From Acidobacteriota bacterium (GTDB taxonomy: Bacteria > Acidobacteriota > Vicinamibacteria > Vicinamibacterales > UBA8438): a stretch of 12,250 nt of DNA. A program made the position numbers and the translations under genes. A model generated the notes under the pieces. That model was given only the letters and a program-made list of their open reading frames with translations. It was not told where the DNA came from and searched no databases. The DNA lies in NCBI GenBank assembly GCA_012963185.1, contig DTWD01000614.1, forward strand, positions 1-12,250. Direction: 5' to 3'. Positions 1 through 7,296 of this stretch are shown here, in pieces. The stretch's first letter is position 1. Every line of letters starts with the position of its first letter.

Positions 1-1052
1 GTTGCCTGCCGCCTCCATAGTTGACTCCGAGGACAAAAGCATTCCAGTAGTTCTTTTTTGACCCTGGAATAGCCGGCTGTCTCTAACGAAGCATAATGAT
101 GTATTCGATTTTCTTCTCGAAGCGCCGCTAATACCCGAATCATCGGGTGCGTACCAAACTCCAGACAGGCGAAACGATAAAGGGCTGTCGAATGTCTCGC
201 TAGCCAAGCGCCCATAACGCCCTGGGCATAGTACTGGCCTCGCTCAGCGACAGAAACAACACGCTCATAATCGAAGTGCGTCCAGTACCACTGAAGGTGG
301 CGCGCATGAGGTTGCTCAACGAATAGTTGGTAGTCAGCAAACGGCCCTAAGCCTGTATGAAGGTCAAGATGAACCACAGCATCTGCCCCACGGGTCCACG
401 ACCAAAAGTGAGACTGCATAAGCGCAGTCGCCTCAGACGGAACATACCCACCAAAGAACAACCCGTTCTGATCTTCGTACTGGCCTGATGCCACCGCAGT
501 TCGCAAAATCCGCGCTCCGTGACGCGCGACCAGCCATGCCGCACCACACCGAAAGGTCGGATACGACATCCACGAGGGTACGGTCGAGGGGGTAAGAAAT
601 TTCTGTACGTGTTCGTAGCCATCTGGCGTCCCCAAGTACTTCTCGCCGGCAAGGCGATCCACGAAATTCCGGTTGAGGTCTACATTCCGTGAATCGGTTC
701 GACGTCGCCACGCAAAACCGAACGGATTAACTGCGTGCACCAACACTACCGTCGTGCGCGGAGACAATTCAACCTCTCCACTGGCCAATCGAGCAAGCCA
801 TGCCAGTTGCACCGCGGAACCAAAAAAACCTTCAACTCCGTGTAGCCCGGATGTCACGACTACTGTCTGAATTGGCTCTCGAGCACCTACCCATGCGACA
901 TCGATCGATAAGGATTCCCCAGACGGACCTACTTGCTCGATCGGGTAGGACGAAATTTGCGCATGAACATCTCGTGTGGCATCGAGAAAACGACGCCGTG
1001 CAACAGCATAGGTAGGTGAAAACGCCGCGGATTCAGGTTTGGCGCTACGCAC
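1..1052 (-). CDS. M14-family zinc carboxypeptidase-like protein (DUF2817), 3' end cut off by the window edge
   Basis: One uninterrupted frame of 350 codons runs from a GTG at 1052 to the left edge with no stop, so the C-terminus is missing, probably by only a few tens of residues. Zinc-peptidase motifs are visible: HGVEG at residues 71-75 (metal ligands His71 and Glu74), the substrate-binding motif DLNRNF at 125-130, DLHTG at 230-234 (third ligand His232) and EFGTHP at 298-303 (candidate catalytic Glu298). This spacing matches the DUF2817 branch of M14 carboxypeptidases. No signal peptide is seen, so it is probably cytoplasmic; the substrate is unknown. The GTG is the only plausible start: an in-frame stop lies six codons upstream and homologous-looking sequence begins about ten residues into the protein. 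No clear Shine-Dalgarno precedes it. It starts 34 bases after the vWA gene ends and may be the last operon gene. Family assignment is strong, operon membership is inference. Confidence 0.88.
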   Translation of the reverse strand, partial: MRSAKPESAAFSPTYAVARRRFLDATRDVHAQISSYPIEQVGPSGESLSIDVAWVGAREPIQTVVVTSGLHGVEGFFGSAVQLAWLARLASGEVELSPRTTVVLVHAVNPFGFAWRRRTDSRNVDLNRNFVDRLAGEKYLGTPDGYEHVQKFLTPSTVPSWMSYPTFRCGAAWLVARHGARILRTAVASGQYEDQNGLFFGGYVPSEATALMQSHFWSWTRGADAVVHLDLHTGLGPFADYQLFVEQPHARHLQWYWTHFDYERVVSVAERGQYYAQGVMGAWLARHSTALYRFACLEFGTHPMIRVLAALREENRIHHYASLETAGYSRVKKELLECFCPRSQLWRRQA

Positions 1053-1086
1053 GAAATCGATAAGAACTCAGCCAGAGACCAACCAG

Positions 1087-2175
1087 TTAGTAAAACAGCA
1101 TCGCTATGACAAGAAACGCAACGGCGAGAATCACTACCCACTGCCAAACCTCTTGTTTGTCCTCAGCAGGAATCAATTGAAAAGTAATACTGCGATGCCC
1201 ATCCACGATGTTCCGGAGAAACGTCGCAGCCGATAGCCCGGCACTGTCGAGTACGAAGGAACGCCCGCCAGCTCGTTGATCAAACGTTGCGACAATATCA
1301 GGATTGACTCGAGTACGAATACCCTCAAGGTCCGCCTCTAACGTCGCATCATAATCAACACCGCGCACATACTCGAGTAGGACTGTGTTGAGATTTACAC
1401 CCGTACGAGAGCCTATGACGACCGAATAAACAGCTAACCCGCGCCGTCGGAACTCTGCAAGGGCTTGATCAAGTCTCGAAAGTTGTTCATTGTCTGATGC
1501 AAAATCTCCATCGGTAAACAACAACACTACTCGGTCACTACGCTCCTCGGGTTGCCAATCTTCGTCGCCACTTTCGAATCGATCTTGATTATCGAGCGAC
1601 TGAAACACATGCTCGAATGCGGTTGTAACATCAGAATCCCACGGAAACGCATCACCAGATAGCTGTTCCGGCGGACCAATTTGCCCTACCTGCTCAATAA
1701 ATCGCTCGGCATTTGCTGACATATGCACCTGACGTAATGCCGTAGTCCCAAACACAAACAGTGCAACGCGGTCACCGGGCGTAAGAATTTCCTGCGTATA
1801 CAACGTCAGAGCTTCACGAACAGCAAGGTCCAGACGTGAAGGTCCGAGATCACGTACCCACATCGAGGCCGAGGCGTCGATAGCGACAGCCACATCAACA
1901 TCACCTCGCTTGAAACTGGCGCCACCATAGACCCAAAACGGACGGGCAGCCGCAACCGCAAGCACAGCCAAAGTAATAGTCGCAAAAAACCAAAACTTAA
2001 TATGGCCAAACAGTGGATACGAAGACCCATGGGTCTTGACGGGGCGTAGACCCGTTCTGAGTGCAAAGACGAGCAAACCAAAGAGCAGCACCAGTCCTGC
2101 GACAGGAATAATCGCGAGGTACTCAGGACTTTGAAACTCTACGCTTTCGCGGAGGGCAGCTTGAAACTCGTTCAT
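1087..2175 (-). CDS. Membrane-anchored vWA-domain protein, MxaL-like (BatA/BatB type)
   Basis: A 362-residue protein with hydrophobic segments near residues 20-39 and 61-77, a von Willebrand factor A domain at about 93-320 and a C-terminal membrane segment at about 344-361. The metal-ion-dependent adhesion site looks complete: DASAS at 100-104, a Thr around 184 and TDGD at 221-224. Such domains bind a divalent cation and a partner protein; the topology puts the domain in the periplasm or at the membrane face. It is the last vWA gene of the MoxR operon, in the position of mxaL in methylotroph clusters, where MxaA, C, K and L are needed to make active Ca-containing methanol dehydrogenase. ATG at 2175 lies 32 bases after the preceding gene and has only a weak ribosome site. 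The vWA/MIDAS call is firm; the MxaL name rests on gene order and architecture. BatA/BatB is the alternative name. Confidence 0.9.
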   Translation of the reverse strand: MNEFQAALRESVEFQSPEYLAIIPVAGLVLLFGLLVFALRTGLRPVKTHGSSYPLFGHIKFWFFATITLAVLAVAAARPFWVYGGASFKRGDVDVAVAIDASASMWVRDLGPSRLDLAVREALTLYTQEILTPGDRVALFVFGTTALRQVHMSANAERFIEQVGQIGPPEQLSGDAFPWDSDVTTAFEHVFQSLDNQDRFESGDEDWQPEERSDRVVLLFTDGDFASDNEQLSRLDQALAEFRRRGLAVYSVVIGSRTGVNLNTVLLEYVRGVDYDATLEADLEGIRTRVNPDIVATFDQRAGGRSFVLDSAGLSAATFLRNIVDGHRSITFQLIPAEDKQEVWQWVVILAVAFLVIAMLFY

Positions 2176-2207
2176 ACTGATGAACTAGTTAATGGCCGTG
2201 GCCTGGA

Positions 2208-2873
2208 TTAGCCACGCCGACGGCGAACCGGCGTTCCTTCACCCCGCATCTGTTCCAACTGGGGAGGTTCCGCTTCACGTAAGGGTTCAAGGGCACGACG
2301 CACCGCGTCAGAATCACTGGTGAGATCATAGTTCCACTTGTAGTCAAAGCGATCGCTCGTATCACTACGCAGTGCTCGCTCGTAGTCGGCATTTACATCG
2401 TCAAGTACTTCCTGGATAATCGCGAGTTTTTGCGCCTCACCTGTTTCATCATCGTCTGCAATCATTCGATAGCGCTGGCGTGCCAGTTGGAATTTTGCAC
2501 TCGCGAGTAAATGCGACGCGCGCGGATCATCGATTTCATCAGCCAAATCTCGCACTACCGCTTCATAATTCTCAGTAAGGTAGTTGTACGAAGCCTGCTG
2601 GAGAAACGCATCGGTAAACAGGTACGCATCCGCAAACCAACTCATTCCGACACTGCGGCTATCTTCATAAAAACTGTTCACCGCGCCCAACTCTTGATCC
2701 GCTTGTTCGTAATCCCCCTGGTAAATCGCCTCACTCAACCCATTGAGGTGTGTATAAAACCCCGCGAGTGTCCGTGATGGAAACGCCACCAGCGCCAAAA
2801 ACAAGATCGACAGGACGAAACCAACGAGGTACTTAAAACTCTTTTCTTTATCGAGTAGGTCTGTAAATCGCAT
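2208..2873 (-). CDS. Small membrane-anchored helical protein, MxaK-like
   Basis: A protein of 221 residues from the ATG at 2873. That start has a purine-rich GAAGAGGG about seven bases upstream; an in-frame GTG at 2891 would add six residues but lacks a spaced ribosome site. A single membrane anchor spans about residues 13-30, followed by an all-helical region of roughly 150 residues with tetratricopeptide-like spacing of small and aromatic residues (for example around AIYQGDYEQA and ENYEAVVRDL), then a Pro/Glu-rich and finally Arg-rich tail. It lies between two vWA genes, which is where mxaK sits between mxaC and mxaL in methylotrophs. In the alternative Bat-type operons a TPR protein (BatC) fills a similar role. 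Its likely job is a periplasm-facing scaffold for the vWA partners. Function is inferred from architecture and neighbours. Confidence 0.82.
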   Translation of the reverse strand: MRFTDLLDKEKSFKYLVGFVLSILFLALVAFPSRTLAGFYTHLNGLSEAIYQGDYEQADQELGAVNSFYEDSRSVGMSWFADAYLFTDAFLQQASYNYLTENYEAVVRDLADEIDDPRASHLLASAKFQLARQRYRMIADDDETGEAQKLAIIQEVLDDVNADYERALRSDTSDRFDYKWNYDLTSDSDAVRRALEPLREAEPPQLEQMRGEGTPVRRRRG

Positions 2874-2900
2874 CAGTGTGCCCTCTTCCACTCCAACACT

Positions 2901-4031
2901 CTACGGAGTTGTCCCCCACAGTAATTCAGCTACCAATCCCATCGGTATACCCACGGCAAGAAGTCCCATCGCCAACAAAAGAAACCGTGAATAAATCGGC
3001 ACTTTGAGTGCACGATGTTTCTGTTCGACACGCACCGCTTCGCGTTCGTCAATCGCCTGATAGGCTTCCGTCAAGCTGTCCTCATCGGTTACGTCAAAAT
3101 AGTCGCCGCCGTATTCACGAATCATCTCGATTAAACGCGGCGTACTCGGATGACCGACCATCGCTGTTCGCGCATCACTGGTGTTAATGTAAATGATGTA
3201 CGGCACAATGTTGCGCTGGTTAAGCGCAGCAAACTCTGCATCAGGAAATTCGTCCACCGCTGCATCTGTAACAATCAGTACCGCGCGGTTTTGGTTTTGC
3301 CCACCGCCAAGTGCGGCTTCATCCTGATCGAACTGCTTCGTGATTGATTGCAGAGGACGAATAATGTTCGTATCGCCCTCCGCTGGCACGATCCGCACCT
3401 TATCGCGCGGCACGACCATTGCCTTATCCAAGCGTTGCGTCATGACATACGGCGCATCCCACACTTGAAAAAAATACAACTCGTCATCCATTACAAAGTC
3501 GTCGACCATGTAGGGATACGTAGAGAATAGCCACAATGACACGCGGTCATTCTTTTCCTTCCGCATCTCAAGAAATCGCAAATGAGCATCGCGGGCAACT
3601 TCGGCTTTCGATTTACCCGTATCAGGAAATTCCCAAGCCATGGACCCGGACGTGTCGACTAAGTCCACACGCACGCGCGACTCAACATAGCCACTCACCT
3701 CTTCGGTGGCCGTCAAAAACGGATCAGCTGCCGCGAACAGCATGAGTGCCAACGCTCCGGCTACAAAGACCTTCGGAAGGGTATGTGCTGTACGAATCCA
3801 CAGACCTTTTTGATATTTCGGGTTGATCACATGGCCAGAATGCTGACGAGTATGCTTTTGGCGTCGAAAGACTAGCCGCATTACCGCCACAATCGCCGCC
3901 ACACCAACCATCATGCCAAGGATGGACGCTAATCCAACATCCCCGTAACGGACTTGTGCCATTTCAGTCTCGACTAATTCGTCGAGACTGACGACAATAA
4001 ACGAGAAAAAATCGTTCCACGGAAGAAACAT
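2901..4031 (-). CDS. Membrane-anchored vWA-domain protein, MxaC-like
   Basis: A protein of 376 residues with membrane segments near residues 36-54 and 85-103, a vWA domain at about 118-325 and a C-terminal membrane helix at about 348-370. The metal site is intact: DTSGS at 126-130, a Thr in GDTN near 221 and VTDAAVD with Asp256. The ATG at 4031 follows the preceding gene's TGA (4033-4035) by one base and has GGACAGAGA just upstream. An in-frame GTG at 4052 would overlap the neighbour by 20 bases and is less likely. This close junction implies translational coupling. By position and domain order it corresponds to mxaC. Compared with the second vWA protein it carries a longer N-terminal cytoplasmic or linker part and an acidic, aromatic insertion (about 175-200) before the second metal motif. 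vWA identity is certain; the MxaC name is by synteny. Confidence 0.9.
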   Translation of the reverse strand: MFLPWNDFFSFIVVSLDELVETEMAQVRYGDVGLASILGMMVGVAAIVAVMRLVFRRQKHTRQHSGHVINPKYQKGLWIRTAHTLPKVFVAGALALMLFAAADPFLTATEEVSGYVESRVRVDLVDTSGSMAWEFPDTGKSKAEVARDAHLRFLEMRKEKNDRVSLWLFSTYPYMVDDFVMDDELYFFQVWDAPYVMTQRLDKAMVVPRDKVRIVPAEGDTNIIRPLQSITKQFDQDEAALGGGQNQNRAVLIVTDAAVDEFPDAEFAALNQRNIVPYIIYINTSDARTAMVGHPSTPRLIEMIREYGGDYFDVTDEDSLTEAYQAIDEREAVRVEQKHRALKVPIYSRFLLLAMGLLAVGIPMGLVAELLWGTTP

Positions 4032-4032
4032 G

Positions 4033-5139
4033 TCATCTCTGTCCAAAAACACCAGTCACGGAACGCCAGAATTGCATGTGCGGCCGCAGCTCGGTTAACG
4101 ATGCTCCCAACAACTGAGCTTCCTGCACAGGATCCTCAATTGTCGCAGTGTCCCCACCCTCTTCAAGACCTCGGTGATAGACCGCAAGCCGGCCCGCCAA
4201 TACCGCAAGAGCTTCCTTGCGCCCACCGTCCTTTAACTCCTCCACATGCCGCTGAATATCTCTCGGAGTATCACCGGTGACTAGATCAGGTAATTCGGCT
4301 TGGAGATACTCCCGACCCGAAATCACGAGGTCTCGCTCAAGTTCATTTAATGCTCCATCGCCATTGACGGCGACATCTTCCAACGCTTGAACGTGCCGTT
4401 GCAGTATTCGACGTGCTTCCCAGATCGACGGCGGGACCGGAATCAGGGCTTCGAGTCGTTCCAACTCTTCAAGGTCCTTCGCGGCCTCCATCGATATTTC
4501 CTTGGTTTTCCGTGCCTGCCGAATAAGGAAGACGAACCACAGAAGGAGCGGTAATGGTGCAACCGTCCACGCAAGAGCACGATAAAATGCCGCTTGGGTA
4601 CTAAACTCACCCAACTCGATCGAGTCCCTAATGTCGAGTACCGGAACATCCGTCATCGTAGACACATAGCGAACCAAACCCTGGCCACCATCAACTTGTT
4701 GAATTTCCGCATCTTCGATGTCTTCACCAAGGTCTCGAACTAGGTAGTAAAAGCTGAATGACGGAACGACGTAAACCGCTTTCTCCGGGGCAATCAAACG
4801 AAGCCCATACTCAAAGTCCCAGATGTGCTCATCGTTAACCTGACTCTTAAACACCTCGAGCGCAACGGCTTCAAATGGGTGCACGGGCAGATTCTCTGGA
4901 ACCATCCGATCTTCAAGAATAAGAATTTCTCGACCATCTGAAATTAGGTCCGGAAACCGAACACGATAAATCTGGGTGATAACGTCACCTGTCTTAACCA
5001 CCGTCGGCTCAAGTTCAAGTGTTTCTACACGAATCAAGGACGCATCAGCACCCACGGCGGAAACCGGCTCTTGAGCCGAAAGACTAACGGTCCCACCAAC
5101 CAAACCGACAACCATGCACACGAGTACGATTTGTCTCAT
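4033..5139 (-). CDS. Exported beta-rich protein with one membrane segment, MxaA-like
   Basis: A protein of 368 residues. It has an N-terminal signal peptide (hydrophobic residues 3-19, probable cleavage after a Ser-Ala-Gln stretch near 23), a beta-rich extracytoplasmic region of about 160 residues, one transmembrane helix at about 190-207, and a charged helical C-terminal domain of about 160 residues that should lie in the cytoplasm. I see no catalytic motif. The topology resembles both MxaA of methanol dehydrogenase clusters and the membrane-proximal part of BatD-type proteins; order after the DUF58 gene and before the first vWA gene favours MxaA. MxaA is genetically required for calcium insertion into methanol dehydrogenase. 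The ATG at 5139 has AGGA seven bases upstream that overlaps the previous gene's stop; a GTG one codon earlier is possible. Function inferred from context. Confidence 0.85.
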   Translation of the reverse strand: MRQIVLVCMVVGLVGGTVSLSAQEPVSAVGADASLIRVETLELEPTVVKTGDVITQIYRVRFPDLISDGREILILEDRMVPENLPVHPFEAVALEVFKSQVNDEHIWDFEYGLRLIAPEKAVYVVPSFSFYYLVRDLGEDIEDAEIQQVDGGQGLVRYVSTMTDVPVLDIRDSIELGEFSTQAAFYRALAWTVAPLPLLLWFVFLIRQARKTKEISMEAAKDLEELERLEALIPVPPSIWEARRILQRHVQALEDVAVNGDGALNELERDLVISGREYLQAELPDLVTGDTPRDIQRHVEELKDGGRKEALAVLAGRLAVYHRGLEEGGDTATIEDPVQEAQLLGASLTELRPHMQFWRSVTGVFGQR

Positions 5140-5148
5140 CACCTGTTC

Positions 5149-6066
5149 CTATCGAGCCGTTCGAGCAATAAAAAACTTGGGTAGTTCCTCAATATGATTC
5201 TTAGGTGTCAGCACCACAGAATCGACACCACTCCGATGCCTGAGCTGGTATTGCAGTTCAGCACGTCGCTCCTCAATCTCACGTCTGATCGCCCCGGCTT
5301 TGCGAGCCGAAATAACTGTCTGCTTCCCCGTCTCCATATCAGAAATTCGAATATAACCGAGACGACTCCGCACCGTAAACTCCTCCGGATCATCGAGAAT
5401 CAGCGCCATCATATCGTGCTTGGCCGCCAGCATGCGAAGGAGCTTAAAATCAATGGCTGCCTGGTCGTTCACCATATCCACCACATCCGACAGCAGGATG
5501 ATCGAATGCCGGTTCTTGAGGCGAGAAGCCATAAATCTGAACGGTACCGAAAAATCGGCCGTGCGTTTAGTCGGAAATTCTCGCTGTAACTTCAATTTGT
5601 CGAAGATCTGCTGTGCAATATGGAATACCTGCGACGTCCCAAGCTTGGGTTTGACGAACAGTTCTATTTGGTCCGAAAACCCGAGCAACCCAACCGGATC
5701 CCGTTTATTTGCACGAGTCAATCCAATGTTCCCGATGAGATCAAGTAACAGCAGTGCTTTACTACTCGCCTGTGAAATCTGAAACAACGTCGAATACGAC
5801 AAGTCTGCAACCAACAGAGTGCGGAGCTCTTTCGGCTCCATCCGCTCAATGCGAAAAATTTTTTCTGGATAAGTCCGAAGACTCAGAGTCCAGGCAATGT
5901 CCTTTAATGGTTGGCCGGGACGCCATTGATCCACACCAACAATGTCATAACCCGCTCCCTTAAACCCACTCTTGTGGTCACCGTAGTGAACAGACGTGGA
6001 TTTCTTTATAGCTTTGATGCCGTGTTTGATGCCACGAAACCGCGCAAAGACCTCCTCTACTTCCAA
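5149..6066 (-). CDS. DUF58 family protein, MxaS-like, partner of the MoxR ATPase
   Basis: A 305-residue protein with no membrane segment, so probably cytoplasmic. The DUF58 signature is at residues 48-65 (W-R-P-G-Q-P-L-K-D-I-A-W then S-L-R), followed by a vWA-like fold with a MIDAS-type DLSYS at 88-92 and LLSDVVD at 191-197. DUF58 genes nearly always sit beside moxR and are thought to link the ATPase to its membrane partners. The start is TTG at 6066, overlapping the moxR stop by ten bases; it is preceded by a perfect GGAGG seven bases upstream. No in-frame ATG or GTG occurs before the conserved region, so the TTG is well supported. It corresponds to mxaS in the methylotroph order. Family call firm; the precise biochemical role is unknown for the family. 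Confidence 0.92.
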   Translation of the reverse strand: MEVEEVFARFRGIKHGIKAIKKSTSVHYGDHKSGFKGAGYDIVGVDQWRPGQPLKDIAWTLSLRTYPEKIFRIERMEPKELRTLLVADLSYSTLFQISQASSKALLLLDLIGNIGLTRANKRDPVGLLGFSDQIELFVKPKLGTSQVFHIAQQIFDKLKLQREFPTKRTADFSVPFRFMASRLKNRHSIILLSDVVDMVNDQAAIDFKLLRMLAAKHDMMALILDDPEEFTVRSRLGYIRISDMETGKQTVISARKAGAIRREIEERRAELQYQLRHRSGVDSVVLTPKNHIEELPKFFIARTAR

Positions 6067-7172
6067 GGAGGAACCTCCATATCCTGAATGACTTTTTGAA
6101 GCAGGTCTTCTTTGTTCACTGAAAATTCCATGCCCTCACGGAGGACGAGCCGATGCGCAAGAACGGGTTCCGCGACAGCCTTAATATGGTCCGGCGTGAT
6201 GATCGTGTCACCATTAAAGAACGCGAACGTTCTGGCCACTGCCTCGATGTGAAAGTGCACACGTGGCGAAATTCCGACCCGAATGTACTCCTTCACTGTA
6301 CGGGCTGCCCGTCCCTGCACGCGGTGCGGCCGCGTGTTCCGGATCAAACGCACTTTGTACTGTTGAGCGTATTCCGACATCTTGACCGTATCGAAAATGT
6401 GTTGAGCAATATCTAGTACTTCATAGAGATTGGTTAACTTCTCGACCTTTTTCCCGACCACATTACCTGCCGTGATGTTGAGCTCGTCATCCTCATTCTC
6501 GGGATCCAGCATATTGATCGAAAGGGTCGTCCGGTCAAGCTGAGCCACTGGGTTAGCAAAGGTCCCTTCTTCTTCTCCAAAGATATTTTCGGTACAAATG
6601 ACCATAAAGAAACGGGGGCCGGTAATGTCGTTATAGTCACACGACAGCGGAAAGAGTGGAAGCGTCTTTCCTTCCGCAAGATTGCCGTAGTCAGAACTGA
6701 GCGTTGCAGAACTTTCCTCCATCCCTTCCAGTACGGCCGCTTTAGTTTTTCCTGACAGGCGGTTATCCTCATCAATCAGCACAATATGCGCCATCAACTT
6801 CCCGGGTTTGAAGTTAATCTTTCTTGTGCCATCAAGTTCCTCGACGATCGTTTCGTAGCCGAGAATATCTTCCGGCATATAGGTCGGCATACCCTGAATA
6901 CGCTCAAACTTGGCATCGATGTCCATCGCGCAAGCGCTGACTAGGTCAGTTTTACCCGTGCCGGTCGGCCCACGAAACATGATATGCGGTTGCCGAAGTA
7001 ACTTCCCCTGACTGAGCTTGTCCGTATACGGCAAGAGCGTGAAGAATGCCCACGACAGCATCCGTGCCGCGTCGTCAAGGCCATAGAGCCATTTGGTCGA
7101 CTCGTTTTGGAATCGTTGGACCACTTCGAAGGCGTGGTCGCGATCAATTGTTGGCTTCGCTTCAACAGTCAT
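6057..7172 (-). CDS. moxR: MoxR-type AAA+ ATPase (MxaR-like)
   Basis: A 371-residue AAA+ ATPase. Walker A is GPTGTGKT at 68-75, Walker B is IVLIDEDN at 130-137, sensor 1 includes CTEN at 193-196, the arginine finger lies in AQLDR at 210-214, and sensor 2 is SPR at 302-304. The order and the GTFANPVAQLDR stretch are diagnostic of the MoxR group. The Walker B tail reads DEDNR where most MoxR proteins have DEINR, and there are extra residues before sensor 1 (about 160-186) and after the arginine finger (about 222-250), so it is divergent. It is the first gene of the minus-strand operon. MoxR ATPases act as chaperones with vWA partners; here the partners are encoded directly downstream, and in methylotrophs this block matures methanol dehydrogenase. 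ATG at 7172 has an AGGGG about eleven bases upstream. Confidence 0.94.
   Translation of the reverse strand: MTVEAKPTIDRDHAFEVVQRFQNESTKWLYGLDDAARMLSWAFFTLLPYTDKLSQGKLLRQPHIMFRGPTGTGKTDLVSACAMDIDAKFERIQGMPTYMPEDILGYETIVEELDGTRKINFKPGKLMAHIVLIDEDNRLSGKTKAAVLEGMEESSATLSSDYGNLAEGKTLPLFPLSCDYNDITGPRFFMVICTENIFGEEEGTFANPVAQLDRTTLSINMLDPENEDDELNITAGNVVGKKVEKLTNLYEVLDIAQHIFDTVKMSEYAQQYKVRLIRNTRPHRVQGRAARTVKEYIRVGISPRVHFHIEAVARTFAFFNGDTIITPDHIKAVAEPVLAHRLVLREGMEFSVNKEDLLQKVIQDMEVPPWK
6067..6078 (-). promoter_or_regulatory. Shine-Dalgarno inside an inverted repeat before the DUF58 TTG start
   Basis: On the minus strand GGAGG (6078-6074) is followed by TT and its exact complement CCTCC (6071-6067), directly before the TTG start at 6066. 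A four-base-pair hairpin with a four-base loop could mask the ribosome site. Because this lies within the last codons of moxR, translating ribosomes would open it. That translational coupling is inference; the sequence arrangement is directly visible. Confidence 0.5.
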
Positions 7173-7296
7173 GGACGGTACAACCCCTACGGCAAAGATG
7201 ACAAGCGTTTAAAGAGCGCCCCAGCATATCAGTTTCTGAGTCTCACAATTTCCGCGACTAGCATTTCTGGCAACGGGGTGCCAAGATCACAAGAAC
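7173..7296. promoter_or_regulatory. Divergent intergenic region between the MoxR operon and the HpaB/AbfD-like gene
   Basis: These 124 bases separate two divergently transcribed units and must hold both promoters unless either unit is leaderless. I find no convincing -35/-10 pair on either strand; the best minus-strand -10-like string is TATGCT near 7224-7229 with no well-placed -35. No clear operator palindrome was found. Its role as a shared control region is inferred from layout. Confidence 0.45.

Noticed and set aside
347..711. Two minus-strand open frames of about 100 codons in other frames
   Set aside because: They overlap the M14/DUF2817 gene, whose conserved motifs run continuously through the third frame; these are out-of-frame shadows.
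5194..5782. Plus-strand open frames of 120-131 codons
   Set aside because: Both are antisense to the DUF58 gene and show no domain, signal or ribosome site.
1087..7172. Naming the cluster batABCDE
   Set aside because: The vWA genes are separated by the small helical protein, no large BatD or BatE is present, and the order matches RSACKL; kept as an alternative only.
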